The notes beneath the pieces were generated by a model, which worked only from the letters and a program-made list of their open reading frames with translations, was not told where the DNA came from and searched no databases. From IMG/VR virus record IMGVR_UViG_3300044843_000284, positions 1-34,859 of that record: a stretch of 34,859 bases of DNA, one strand, 5' to 3'. Each line of letters opens with the position of its first letter. The first letter of the stretch is position 1. This DNA is from a virus. The translations under genes and the position numbers were made by a program. Below are positions 21,041 through 29,188 of the stretch, piece by piece.

Positions 21041-23677
21041 ATGGCAAAGAGTTTTCTTCCCCCTGAATGGAATAACGCTAAGCAGGCTTCTGAGCCTTCG
21101 GAGCCTGCCGACGTTGAAATTGAAGTTACCGAAGACGCGACGGTTGAAGATACCGAAGACGGCGGTGCGCTGATCACCCTGGACGACGATTCGGAGCGTC
21201 AAGGCTCTGATGAGTTCATGTCGAACCTTGCGGAAGACCTGAGTGACAACGAGCGCATGATCATCGCTTCCGATCTTCTCGAATTGATCGAGAAGGACAA
21301 GAAATCCAGGGAAAAGCGCGACCAGCAATATGAAGAGGGCTTGCGCCGCACTGGCCTTGGCGAAGATGCCCCCGGTGGTGCGCAGTTCGAGGGTGCCAGT
21401 AAGGTTGTTCACCCGATCCTTGCCGAGTCCTGCGTTGACTTTTCTGCCCGCATCATGAAGGAAATGTTTCCGCCGAATGGCCCTGTGCGGGAAAAGATCA
21501 TCGGCAAGCCGACCAGCAAGAAGATTCAACGCGCCAATCGCAAGCGCGATCACATGAATTGGCAGTTGACCGAGCAAATCACCGAATACCGCCGCGAGAT
21601 GGAACAGGCGATGACGCAAGTTCCGCTTGGCGGAAGTCAGTACCTAAAATGGTACTGGGACGAAGGCAAGCTGCGTCCGGCTGTCGAGTTCGTTCCGATT
21701 GATAACCTGTATCTGCCCTTTGCTTGTACTGGCTTGCAGACTGCCAGCCGCATCACGCAGAAAATGGACCTCGATGCGCACGAATACGAAAGCCGCATTG
21801 AACAAGGGCTGTACATTGACCTTGAGGCTGCCGCCCCTGCGGATGAGCCAGAAGAGTCAAAGAGCCAGCGGGCCAACGACAAGATCGAAGGCAAGCAGTC
21901 TCAGGGTTACAACGAAGACGGCGTGCGCACCGTGTACGAGGTGCACTGCTGGTGGAAGCTGGACGGCGACGAAAAGAAACTGCCATACATCATCACGATT
22001 GACGAGGCCGAGAGCGATGTTCTTTCGATCTATCGCAATTGGGACGAAGCTGACGAAACACAGCAGCGGCTTGAGTGGTTTGTGGAACTTCCGTTTATTC
22101 CTTGGCGCGGTGCTTATTGCATCGGTTTGCCGCATCTGATCGGCGGCATCTCGGCTGCGCTTACCGGGGCGTTGCGTGCGCTGCTGGACAGCGCCCACAT
22201 CGCCAATTTCCCCGGTGCCCTTAAATTGAAGGGTGCCCGCATATCGGGCGGCAACAACAATATCGACCCGACGCAGGTGCTTGAAGTCGAGGCTCCCCCA
22301 GGCACGACCGACATTCGTCAAATCATGATGCCGCTGACCCTGGCAAACCCCAGCCCTGTCCTCTTGCAGCTTCTAGGCTGGTTGAGCGATGCCGCGAAGG
22401 GCGTTGTTAGCACGGCTGAGGAAAAGCTGGCGGATGCCACAAACAATGGTCCTGTCGGAACGACCCAGGCCCTTATCGAGCAGGGCAGCGTCGTGTTCAG
22501 CAGCATTCATGCCAGAATGCACAATGCCCAGAAGCAATCGCTGGCGATCCTGCACCGCCTGAACGCCACCTATTTGACCGAGGAAATCCGCTTCGGTGAC
22601 GACGATGAAGACGAAGACGTTTTCGTAAAGCCGGAAGACTATCAAGGCCCGATGGACGTCATTCCCGTCAGTGACCCCAATATCTTCAGCGAAACGCAAC
22701 GCTTCAGCCAGATTCAAGCGGTCAGCCAACGCGCTACGGCCATGCCGCAGCTATACAATCTGCGCAAGGTTGAGGAGCGCATCCTCGACACCCTGAAAAT
22801 TCCGAACGCGGAATCGCTGCTGATTGAAGTCCCCGAGCCTAAGCCGATGAACGCGGTCAACGAGAACATGGCTATGGTGATGGGTAAGCCTGTTTTGGCC
22901 TTCCCGATGCAGGACCACGAGGCGCATTTGATGACCCACCTCGATTTCCTGAAATCCCCAGCCTTTGGGTCTTCCCTCTTGGCCGCACCTGTGTTCATTC
23001 CGGCTTGCCTTGAGCATGTCAAGCAGCACATCACATTCTGGTACGCTCACGGCGTTTACAATATGACGCAGGCATCTACAGGTGTCGCGCCCGAAAGCCT
23101 TATGAGTGCAGACCCTGAGGTCTCCGCGCAGCTTGATCGCCTGCTTGCTATGGCATCGAGTGAGGTTGTGGCGGCTGGCGAGATGCGGTCTCAGGAGTTG
23201 ACACCGCTTATCATGCAGGCCATCCAGACCTTGCAGCAGTTGCAGCCGCAGAACCCGACCGACCCCAATCAGACAATGGCCGAAGCGGCTGTTGCTGATG
23301 TCAAGCGCAAATCGATGCAAGATCAGGCGATGGCTGCGGCCAAGATCGAGGAGCTTCGCCAGAAGCGCGACAACGACGTCGCCAAGCTGCAAATGCAGAT
23401 GGCAAGCGACAAGCTCGCCGCCGAGCAAAAGAGCGGCGAAGAGCAGCTTGTCGCCATGCAGAAGCTATTGGAAATGGCCCAGCAGGTTCAAGACTTGCAG
23501 ACCAAGTACGAATCCGACATGCGCGAGGCCGAATTGCAGGCCCGCACCCAGCTTGCGATCAACAGCCAGGACAATGAAACTGCGCTGCGGATTGCCAGAA
23601 TGCGCACTGAGGCCGGAGGCCCTGGGCGTATGATCAACGGAAACACCATCACAAACCCAACCCCAGGAGCAATGTGA
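21041..23677 (+). CDS. Portal protein (878 aa)
   Basis: The dodecameric head-tail connector through which DNA is packaged. At 878 residues it is at the long end for portals. The N-terminus is acidic and disordered (about 15-60). Portal-like blocks follow: EGLRRTGLGEDAPGGAQFEG, HPILAESCVDFSARIMKEMF, VEFVPIDNLYLPFACTG, and the hydrophobic stem/channel region around GLPHLIGGISAALTGALRAL. The C-terminal 200 residues are helical and Gln/Met-rich with a long coiled coil (KIEELRQKRDNDVAKLQMQM), probably a barrel or scaffold-like extension. Position after terL and before scaffold and capsid genes supports the call. The same layout occurs in podovirus-like phages with long portals. Confidence 0.88.
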   Translation: MAKSFLPPEWNNAKQASEPSEPADVEIEVTEDATVEDTEDGGALITLDDDSERQGSDEFMSNLAEDLSDNERMIIASDLLELIEKDKKSREKRDQQYEEGLRRTGLGEDAPGGAQFEGASKVVHPILAESCVDFSARIMKEMFPPNGPVREKIIGKPTSKKIQRANRKRDHMNWQLTEQITEYRREMEQAMTQVPLGGSQYLKWYWDEGKLRPAVEFVPIDNLYLPFACTGLQTASRITQKMDLDAHEYESRIEQGLYIDLEAAAPADEPEESKSQRANDKIEGKQSQGYNEDGVRTVYEVHCWWKLDGDEKKLPYIITIDEAESDVLSIYRNWDEADETQQRLEWFVELPFIPWRGAYCIGLPHLIGGISAALTGALRALLDSAHIANFPGALKLKGARISGGNNNIDPTQVLEVEAPPGTTDIRQIMMPLTLANPSPVLLQLLGWLSDAAKGVVSTAEEKLADATNNGPVGTTQALIEQGSVVFSSIHARMHNAQKQSLAILHRLNATYLTEEIRFGDDDEDEDVFVKPEDYQGPMDVIPVSDPNIFSETQRFSQIQAVSQRATAMPQLYNLRKVEERILDTLKIPNAESLLIEVPEPKPMNAVNENMAMVMGKPVLAFPMQDHEAHLMTHLDFLKSPAFGSSLLAAPVFIPACLEHVKQHITFWYAHGVYNMTQASTGVAPESLMSADPEVSAQLDRLLAMASSEVVAAGEMRSQELTPLIMQAIQTLQQLQPQNPTDPNQTMAEAAVADVKRKSMQDQAMAAAKIEELRQKRDNDVAKLQMQMASDKLAAEQKSGEEQLVAMQKLLEMAQQVQDLQTKYESDMREAELQARTQLAINSQDNETALRIARMRTEAGGPGRMINGNTITNPTPGAM

Positions 23678-23678
23678 C

Positions 23679-23804
23679 ATGGCTAAGAAGCCCGTTATGC
23701 CTGCCAAGGCCGCCAAGGCGTGCCCTAAGTCGCCTTCCGAGGCCAAGGAAGCCAAGATGATGCCCTTCAAGAAGGGCGGCAAGGCCAAGAAGGCCTGCAA
23801 ATGA
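23679..23804 (+). CDS. Lys/Ala-rich small basic protein (41 aa)
   Basis: A 41-residue protein made of Lys, Ala, Pro and Gly with three Cys (MAKKPVMPAKAAKACPKSPS, then MMPFKKGGKAKKACK). It starts one base after the portal stop, with AGGAGC upstream, and ends in an ATGA overlap with the next gene. Tiny basic proteins ending in KKGGKAK-type tails are frequent next to phage head genes; they may bind DNA or the acidic portal/scaffold proteins. Function unknown. Confidence 0.65.
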   Translation: MAKKPVMPAKAAKACPKSPSEAKEAKMMPFKKGGKAKKACK

Positions 23805-23989
23805 GTGAACGCCTGATCAGGCAACTTGCGCAGTTCTTGGGGGATGAGGGCAACCGAGTCTCCCAAGCACTGGCGAGCGGAATCCCCAGGGATTATGCGG
23901 AATACCGCTATCTGGTTGGGTGTGCCAACACCTTAGTCATCGTCCAACAATTCCTCAAAGCAAAGGAGCAAGAACAATCCAATGACTAA
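23801..23989 (+). CDS. Hypothetical small helical protein in the head module (62 aa)
   Basis: A 62-residue helical protein (MSERLIRQLAQFLGDEGNRV, then RYLVGCANTLVIVQQFLKAK) whose start overlaps the previous stop as ATGA and whose stop lies within the start of the GroES-like gene. It resembles the short proteins found between portal and scaffold genes in related podovirus-like phages. No motif indicates an activity. Confidence 0.7.
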   Translation: MSERLIRQLAQFLGDEGNRVSQALASGIPRDYAEYRYLVGCANTLVIVQQFLKAKEQEQSND

Positions 23990-24425
23990 TCCACAGTTGG
24001 CTGCTGGCTGGCAGCCGTCGTCTGATGCAGAGCGGACTGCTTTGCTGGATGCGTTTCCCGAAGTAGACCCAGGCCATTGGCCCACCGGCGAGCTAGTTCT
24101 CGTGCAGGTCCGGTCTCCGAAGAAGAAAACCAAGGGCGGCATCATCATGGTGGATGATTCCCGCGACACCGAGAAGTGGAACACCCAGACCGCAAAGGTC
24201 TTGGCTCTCGGTCCCCTTGCCTATCACAACAAAGCAAACCTCGACCCCTGGCCCGAAGGCCCCTGGTGTAAGCCGGGCGACTTTGTGCGCGTGCGCATGC
24301 ACGGAACGGATCGGTTTGTCGTTCATTATGGTGATGGTGAGGAAGCCCTGTTTATGCTGGTCAAGGATTTTGAAGTCCTGGCACACGTCACCAGCAACCC
24401 CCTCGAAGTCAAAGCCTACATCTAA
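23982..24425 (+). CDS. GroES-like co-chaperonin (147 aa)
   Basis: A 147-residue protein with a Cpn10-like plan: GELVLVQVRSPKKKTKGGII as the first strands and the start of a mobile-loop-like region, NTQTAKVLALGPLAY, CKPGDFVRVRM, and a final LVKDFEVLAHV strand. Phage co-chaperonins such as T4 gp31 pair with the host GroEL to fold a large capsid protein. Its place among head genes, two genes before the scaffold and five before the capsid gene, fits that role. It has a 30-residue N-terminal extension and an inserted loop (NLDPWPEGPW) not found in GroES. A lid protein without GroEL binding cannot be ruled out. Confidence 0.72.
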   Translation: MTNPQLAAGWQPSSDAERTALLDAFPEVDPGHWPTGELVLVQVRSPKKKTKGGIIMVDDSRDTEKWNTQTAKVLALGPLAYHNKANLDPWPEGPWCKPGDFVRVRMHGTDRFVVHYGDGEEALFMLVKDFEVLAHVTSNPLEVKAYI

Positions 24426-24437
24426 GGAGACAAACCC

Positions 24438-25436
24438 ATGGCTGATGTGGCCGAATTGCCTGCTGAGCAGGAAGCTGAAGAGCATGAGGAAATCGAGGTT
24501 GTCGTAGACGAAGAGGTTAGCGCCTCTAAGGAAGCCAGCCCGGAAAAGTCCTCCAAGGACGAAGACCCGCCTGCAGACGGGGACGATCTGGACCCCAACT
24601 CCCCAGGCTATTACAAGAAGCTGCGGGAACGCGAGACCCCAGAAGAAACCGAGGCCCGCCGCAAGGCCGACCGTCAGCGGCGCAAGACGCGCCGGGAAGA
24701 GTTTCAACGCCGCTTGCAGGAAGAGAACATCGCTCTAAAGCGCAACCTCGCTGAGGTGCAGGAGCGCGTTACCCGTGTTGAAAGCCGCTCCGTCAATGCC
24801 GACTTTGCGCGGATTGATGCCGCCATCAACAATGCTTCGGCAGAGATTGCCGCTGCCCAGAGGGCGATGGAAGAGGCGGTGGCGGTTGGTGACGGCAAGA
24901 CTGTAACCGCTGCCGTGACCAATATGTACCAAGCACAGAAGGCGGTGGAGGAGCTAACCGCATTCAAGAAGCAGGCGCAACAGCAGCAACAGCGCCCGCC
25001 CCAGGCAGCCCAGCTTGACCCCGTAGTCAAGAATTACGGGGAAGCCTGGATGCGCGAGCATCCTTGGTACAACCCCCAAGGGGCGGACGAAGATTCGGCA
25101 ATCGTGCTGGCTATCGATGCTCGCCTCACTCAGGAGGGGCTTGACCCGCGCAAGAAGGACTATTGGGACGAGCTTACCCGCCGCGTGAAGCGCCGCGTTC
25201 CTGACAAGCACATGGACGATTCGGACTTTGACGATGATCCAGAGCCTGCTCCGCGCAAGAAAAGCCCGGTGGCGGGTTCCGGTCGGGATTCCGGTGGCAC
25301 CACAAAGAACGTCATCAGGATCAGCCCTGAACGCAAAGCCGAGCTTGTCAAACTCGGCGTGTGGGACGACCCCAAACAGCGCCTTGAATATGTGAAGTAC
25401 TTCCAGAAGTACGACGCAGACCATGGTCGCAAATAA
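24438..25436 (+). CDS. Head scaffolding protein candidate (332 aa)
   Basis: A 332-residue, highly charged protein. The first 60 residues are strongly acidic (EQEAEEHEEIEVVVDEEV). The middle (about 75-180) is a long coiled coil (RRKADRQRRKTRREEFQRR, then RLQEENIALKRNLAEVQERV) followed by a Gln run. The C-terminal part is mixed charge with SPERKAELVKLGVWDDP. This composition and position between portal and capsid genes are typical of internal scaffolds that guide procapsid assembly and then leave. Ribosome-binding site AAGGAGA precedes the ATG. No protease domain is visible. Confidence 0.75.
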   Translation: MADVAELPAEQEAEEHEEIEVVVDEEVSASKEASPEKSSKDEDPPADGDDLDPNSPGYYKKLRERETPEETEARRKADRQRRKTRREEFQRRLQEENIALKRNLAEVQERVTRVESRSVNADFARIDAAINNASAEIAAAQRAMEEAVAVGDGKTVTAAVTNMYQAQKAVEELTAFKKQAQQQQQRPPQAAQLDPVVKNYGEAWMREHPWYNPQGADEDSAIVLAIDARLTQEGLDPRKKDYWDELTRRVKRRVPDKHMDDSDFDDDPEPAPRKKSPVAGSGRDSGGTTKNVIRISPERKAELVKLGVWDDPKQRLEYVKYFQKYDADHGRK

Positions 25437-25440
25437 CCTA

Positions 25441-25478
25441 TTGAAAACCCCCTCAAGGCAAGATATAATTATCTTGCC
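25441..25478 (+). promoter_or_regulatory. Consensus-like promoter with palindrome over the -10 box
   Basis: TTGAAA (25441-25446) and a perfect TATAAT (25464-25469) are 17 bases apart, starting four bases after the scaffold stop codon. GGCAAGATA (25457-25465) and TATCTTGCC (25470-25478) form a perfect inverted repeat around the -10. It would add strong, possibly repressible transcription for the capsid genes. Confidence 0.75.
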
Positions 25479-25498
25479 GAAGCGTGAAAGGCAGCATC

Positions 25499-26044
25499 AT
25501 GACTAGTGACGCGCTATCAAAAGTTTCTTCGGCTCGTTCCTCACGTGCGACTGACACTGGTCGCTCGATTATTCAGGAGCGCATCTTGAATGACCCGGCA
25601 CGCCGCTCGGCGTTGCGAGAGCAACTAAACTCCGACCTTCTGCCGAACCTACCGGAAATTCCGGGGTTTCATGCGTGCTGGCTAAGTACGACGAATAAGA
25701 GTGACACGATCCGCCACCGGACCAGATTGGGCTATGTCCCTATTGACCCGGAGACCGATATCCCTGCGGGGGAAAAGGAAATGTGGCGTGATCTGACTCT
25801 GACGTCGGGAGAGCATGTGGGGCTGATTTCGGTTAACGAGATGGTGGCCTACAAGGTGCCGCTGGAAATCTACAACGAGATCATGACGATCAATCATCAT
25901 GAGCGCCCGTTGGAGGATGAAGAGGCCCTTATTCGGAACCAGGAAGCGTTAGCTGAAGACCTCGAAGCTCGTGGCTCACGTCTCGAAGCTGGTGACGGCA
26001 TGAAGGTTGACCGCCCGATTAAGCGCCCGTCGTTCGCCGCGTAA
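25499..26044 (+). CDS. Head-module protein of unknown function (181 aa)
   Basis: A 181-residue protein between scaffold and decoration genes. The N-terminal part is Ser/Arg-rich, then TTNKSDTIRHRTRLGYVPID and TLTSGEHVGLISVNEMVAYK form a compact core, and the C-terminus is acidic-helical then basic (MKVDRPIKRPSFAA). Proteins of this kind occur in the same place in podovirus-like phages, so a virion or assembly role is likely. It is the first gene after the promoter at 25441. The start at 25499 fits ribosome-binding site AAAGGCAG better than an in-frame GTG at 25484. Confidence 0.75.
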   Translation: MTSDALSKVSSARSSRATDTGRSIIQERILNDPARRSALREQLNSDLLPNLPEIPGFHACWLSTTNKSDTIRHRTRLGYVPIDPETDIPAGEKEMWRDLTLTSGEHVGLISVNEMVAYKVPLEIYNEIMTINHHERPLEDEEALIRNQEALAEDLEARGSRLEAGDGMKVDRPIKRPSFAA

Positions 26045-26096
26045 AGGCTTGCGTTGGTGCTTGGTCGTATCGTAACCTTTGTGTGAGGACTAGGCT

Positions 26097-26663
26097 ATGC
26101 CCAGCACCAGCGCTCCTTTCGGCTTCAAGCCGATTTTCCATCCCACGGGCAATTCCCGTGCTACTGCGTACCCCGGCGTCATTTCCAGCGCCTACAACAC
26201 CTCCCTGTATCGCGGCCAGCCCGTTAAGCTCGCCACCGACGGCACGCTCGCCGTTGCTGGTGCCACGGGTGCCATCATCGGCGTCTTCGACGGCGTTGAG
26301 TACACCGACTCGACCGGCAAGCGCAATGTCAGCACCTACTGGCCTGCCAACACCGTTGCGACGGATACGGTTGCCTATGTTTGGGATGACGCTTCGACCG
26401 TGTTTGAAGTTCAGGCTGACGGCGTCGTCGCTCAGACCGCGCTTGGCGATCAGGCCAACAACAGCAACCTGTCGAACGGCTCGACCTATTCGGGTCAGTC
26501 GCACGCCACCCTGTCGGCCTCGCTGGTCGGCGCGGGCAGCAACGGCCAGTTCCGCGTGATTGGCAAGTCGCTGCGTTCGGACAACGACTGGGGCGACGCG
26601 TACACCATTGTGCAGGTGCAGATTGCTCAGCACCAGTACGTTTCCGCCGCTGCTGCGATCTAA
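26097..26663 (+). CDS. Capsid decoration/stabilisation protein candidate (188 aa)
   Basis: A 188-residue protein starting MPSTSAPFGFKPIFHPTGNS, with YRGQPVKLATDGTLAVAG, GAIIGVFDGVEYTDSTGKR and VAYVWDDASTVFEVQADG. This beta-rich pattern (APFGF opening, GVF-x-GVEYTD, DDP/DDA-x-x-x-FEVQ) is one I know from proteins encoded directly before phage major capsid genes. They probably coat or stabilise the shell. A GAGGACT ribosome-binding site precedes the ATG and the capsid gene follows 14 bases after its end. Confidence 0.8.
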   Translation: MPSTSAPFGFKPIFHPTGNSRATAYPGVISSAYNTSLYRGQPVKLATDGTLAVAGATGAIIGVFDGVEYTDSTGKRNVSTYWPANTVATDTVAYVWDDASTVFEVQADGVVAQTALGDQANNSNLSNGSTYSGQSHATLSASLVGAGSNGQFRVIGKSLRSDNDWGDAYTIVQVQIAQHQYVSAAAAI

Positions 26664-26676
26664 GGAGACCTGAACC

Positions 26677-27597
26677 ATGGCTACCAACTATATGAAGTCA
26701 ACTGACTTCCGTAGCATCGTTGAACCGATCCTGAACAAGGAGTTCGACGGCGTGTATGACATCCGCTCTGACGAGTGGAAGGGCTTTATGAAGGAAGTTC
26801 AGGGCATCGCCCGCAACTACCATGAAGAGCCTGTTTTGTTCGGTATGGGCGCTGCCCCGGAAATGCCGGAAGGCATGCCCGTTTCCTATGACAACGGCGG
26901 CGTGATGTACAACGCTCGCTACGTCTTCAAGGTGTTCGGTCAGGCCTACGCCTTGACCAAGGTCTTGGTGGAAGACGGCGATCATATCCGCATCGGCCAG
27001 ATTTACTCGCAGCACTTGGCTCAGTCGCTGATTGAGACCAAGGAGACCCGCTGCGCCAATCTGCTGAACCGCGCTTTCAACACCTCCTACCTGGGTGGCG
27101 ATGGCAAGGCTCTGTGCGTTGCTGACCATCCTTCGATCGTCGGCAACCAGTCGAACGTGCTTTCGACGGCGGCTGTGCTGTCCGACACCTCGCTCAAGCA
27201 GATGATGATCCAGATGAGCAAGGCCAAGGACTTCAATGGCAAGGCCATCCGCGTTATCCCTGACAAGCTGATCGTCTCTCCTGACAATCAGTTCAACGCC
27301 GAAGTCATCACCAAGTCGGTGCTGCAGAGCGGTACGGCCAACAACGACCTGAACGCCATCAAGTCGATGGGTCTGCTCAAGGGCGGTGTCGTGGTCGTTA
27401 CCCGCGCCACTAGCTCGACTGCTTGGTTCGTCAAGTCGGGCAACATCCCGCGTGGCCTGCAGTTGGTTACGCGCCGCAAGCTCGACCGTTCGATGGAAGG
27501 CGACTTCGAGACCGATTCCGTGCGCTACAAGGCCACCGAGCGTTATCGCGAAGGTTGGACCGACTGGAAGGACATCTATGGCACGAGTGGTTATTGA
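26677..27597 (+). CDS. Major capsid protein (306 aa)
   Basis: A 306-residue shell protein of the HK97-fold type, closest in appearance to Mu-like/podovirus capsids: STDFRSIVEPILNKEFDGVY at the N-terminus, VFGQAYALTKVLVEDGDHI, GGDGKALCVADHPSIVGNQS, IPDKLIVSPDNQFNAEVITK and RGLQLVTRRKLDRSMEGDFE. No cleaved N-terminal domain is obvious. Codons are notably regular (many C- or G-ending) as expected for the most expressed gene. Ribosome-binding site AAGGAGA precedes the ATG, and a strong terminator follows the gene. Confidence 0.92.
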   Translation: MATNYMKSTDFRSIVEPILNKEFDGVYDIRSDEWKGFMKEVQGIARNYHEEPVLFGMGAAPEMPEGMPVSYDNGGVMYNARYVFKVFGQAYALTKVLVEDGDHIRIGQIYSQHLAQSLIETKETRCANLLNRAFNTSYLGGDGKALCVADHPSIVGNQSNVLSTAAVLSDTSLKQMMIQMSKAKDFNGKAIRVIPDKLIVSPDNQFNAEVITKSVLQSGTANNDLNAIKSMGLLKGGVVVVTRATSSTAWFVKSGNIPRGLQLVTRRKLDRSMEGDFETDSVRYKATERYREGWTDWKDIYGTSGY

Positions 27598-27634
27598 CAT
27601 AGGAGTCTCGTAAACTTCCTTCCAGCTTGACCAG

Positions 27635-27683
27635 CCCCCCGCTCTACAGTACATTATATGTACTCATAGAGCGGGGGGTTTTT
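27635..27683 (+). terminator. Very strong terminator overlapping the next gene's ribosome-binding site
   Basis: CCCCCCGCTCTA (27635-27646) pairs perfectly with TAGAGCGGGGGG (27667-27678), followed by five T. The loop contains a second palindrome, AGTACAT-ta-ATGTACT-like. The six G of the 3' arm are the only ribosome-binding-site candidate for the ATG at 27685, so a folded hairpin would both stop transcription and block that start. Confidence 0.93.
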
Positions 27684-27684
27684 C

Positions 27685-28404
27685 ATGTCTAGATACTGTG
27701 TTGAGCCTGGGTGTCACAGAGAGCATGTAGCGCGGGGTTTGTGTGGGATGCACTATGCCCGCCTAGCTCGACATGGCGATACCCTTCACGGTCGCCCCGC
27801 GGATCACGGGCTAAGAACGTCTCACCCATTATATAAGGTCTGGAACTGGATAGCCCGCCGCAATGGGTATCACGTTCTGAGCGAAGAGTGGCAGGACTTC
27901 TGGGTGTTTGTTAAAGACATGGACCCCCGGCCATCGAAGGCGCATTATATTCGGCGCGTAGACCCCGGTCTCCCCTTCTCCAAAGATAACTGCGTATGGG
28001 TGATACCAAAGACGTCAGGAAAGAAGACCGAGGAGGCTCTAGCGCGGAATAGGGCCTACCAGAAAGCGTACCGGGAGGCTGACCTAGATCGCGCATACTC
28101 TAAGGGTTTGATGCGCTTTTATGGAATAGATATTACAGAGTTCAGGCGGATGCACGCCGAGCAGGGTGGGGTGTGTGCTGTGTGTGGTGGGGAGGAGCAC
28201 GCGGTCGATTACAGGACGGGTAAACACCGGAGGCTGGCGGTTGACCACTGCCATAAAACGGGGGAGGTACGCGCCCTACTGTGCAGCAAGTGCAATAGCG
28301 CGCTCGGTAATCTGCGCGACGACCCCGCGCTGCTGCGAAAAGCGGCAGACTATCTCGACGCGCATGCGGCGCGCATCGCAGCCAAGAAAGCCCTAGACAC
28401 ATAA
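27685..28404 (+). CDS. Homing-type endonuclease with Endonuclease VII-like C-terminal domain (239 aa)
   Basis: The N-terminal part has a small Cys-rich unit (YCVEPGCHREHVARGLCGMH) and a SHPLYKVWNWIARR ... WVFVKDMDPRPSK ... PFSKDNCVW block seen in phage free-standing homing endonucleases. The C-terminal 100 residues match the recombination endonuclease VII type: GGVCAVCGG, LAVDHCHKTGEVRALLC, CNSALGNLRDDPALL, with a zinc site from two Cys pairs and a catalytic DHCH. It lies between capsid and later head genes, is AT-richer in places than its neighbours, and appears to be an inserted selfish gene. It could also have been recruited for junction cleavage. Confidence 0.85.
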   Translation: MSRYCVEPGCHREHVARGLCGMHYARLARHGDTLHGRPADHGLRTSHPLYKVWNWIARRNGYHVLSEEWQDFWVFVKDMDPRPSKAHYIRRVDPGLPFSKDNCVWVIPKTSGKKTEEALARNRAYQKAYREADLDRAYSKGLMRFYGIDITEFRRMHAEQGGVCAVCGGEEHAVDYRTGKHRRLAVDHCHKTGEVRALLCSKCNSALGNLRDDPALLRKAADYLDAHAARIAAKKALDT

Positions 28405-28507
28405 CCCCCCAGAGCGTATTATCCTCCTTGGTCAAGCAGGAAGGAGCGGATGTCACTAAAGAGGCACACGCTCTTTTGTCGTGTCCATCCTATAAGGAGC
28501 ACATAGC

Positions 28508-29188
28508 ATGACTCATTTTTCTGATGGCGTCCGTACTGGCGCTACCTACTACGGCAAGGCCGATAGTGGGCAGCTTGGTACGCCTATGCCTTCGCTGTTT
28601 GTCAAAGAGTTCGGGGCGATTACCACCCTGGACGCCGATGGCATCTGCGTTGCGGCTACGGCAACCGCTGCGGCTACTCTTTCGGCCACCGGGGCTTTGG
28701 TTTCCGATGGAGTTGCCACTTTCGACGTTGCCCGCGCTGTCTCGTTGACGGCCACTGGCAATAACTCGACTGTCACCTTCACGATCACTGGCACCGACGA
28801 ATACGGCGCTGCGGTGACGGAGGCTATTGTCGGCCCGAATGCCACGACCGTCACCGGCATCAAGGCGTTCAAAACCGTGTCCTCGGTTGCCTGCTCGGCG
28901 GCTACGGTCAGCGCGATCAGCGCGGGCAGTGCCGACAAGTTCGGCTTCCCGGTGCGCGTTGGCGACAAGGGCAAGGTTATCGCGGTGTCGGTTGACGGCA
29001 TCACTGAGACGACCCTGACGCTGGTTGCTGGCTTCTCGGCTACGGGCACATCGACGGCTACCACGGCTGATGTTCGCGGCACGTTTGTTCCTGGCACTGC
29101 CGCCAATGGCGCGAAGCGGTTTACCGCTCTCCTGCTTGTTGGCGACAACTCGACCAAGACAGGCACGTATGGCGCAGACCAAGCCTAA
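28508..29188 (+). CDS. Structural protein of the head/tail module (226 aa)
   Basis: A 226-residue Ala/Thr/Val/Gly-rich, beta-type protein starting MTHFSDGVRTGATYYGK. Regularly alternating segments (ATATAAATLSATGALV, TVTFTITGTDEYGAAVTEAI) suggest Ig-like or sandwich folds used in virion surface or tail proteins. A good ribosome-binding site (AAGGAG) lies before the ATG. The next start at 29169 overlaps its end by 20 bases. I do not know its exact position in the particle. Confidence 0.75.
   Translation: MTHFSDGVRTGATYYGKADSGQLGTPMPSLFVKEFGAITTLDADGICVAATATAAATLSATGALVSDGVATFDVARAVSLTATGNNSTVTFTITGTDEYGAAVTEAIVGPNATTVTGIKAFKTVSSVACSAATVSAISAGSADKFGFPVRVGDKGKVIAVSVDGITETTLTLVAGFSATGTSTATTADVRGTFVPGTAANGAKRFTALLLVGDNSTKTGTYGADQA

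Noticed and set aside
20741-21619. Minus-strand open frame of 292 codons opposite the polyvalent and portal genes
   Set aside because: Antisense shadow; the plus-strand genes are well supported and the product has no domain-like pattern.
26019-26687. Minus-strand open frame of 222 codons opposite the decoration protein gene
   Set aside because: Same codon-bias effect; Arg/Gly/Val-rich product without any motif.
26698-27654. Minus-strand open frame of 318 codons opposite the major capsid gene
   Set aside because: The regular C/G-ending codons of the capsid gene leave the opposite strand without stops. No start signal, and the frame would begin inside the terminator hairpin.
28549-29166. Minus-strand open frame of 205 codons opposite the 28508-29188 gene
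   Set aside because: Mirrors the Ala/Thr-rich plus-strand gene; no ribosome-binding site.
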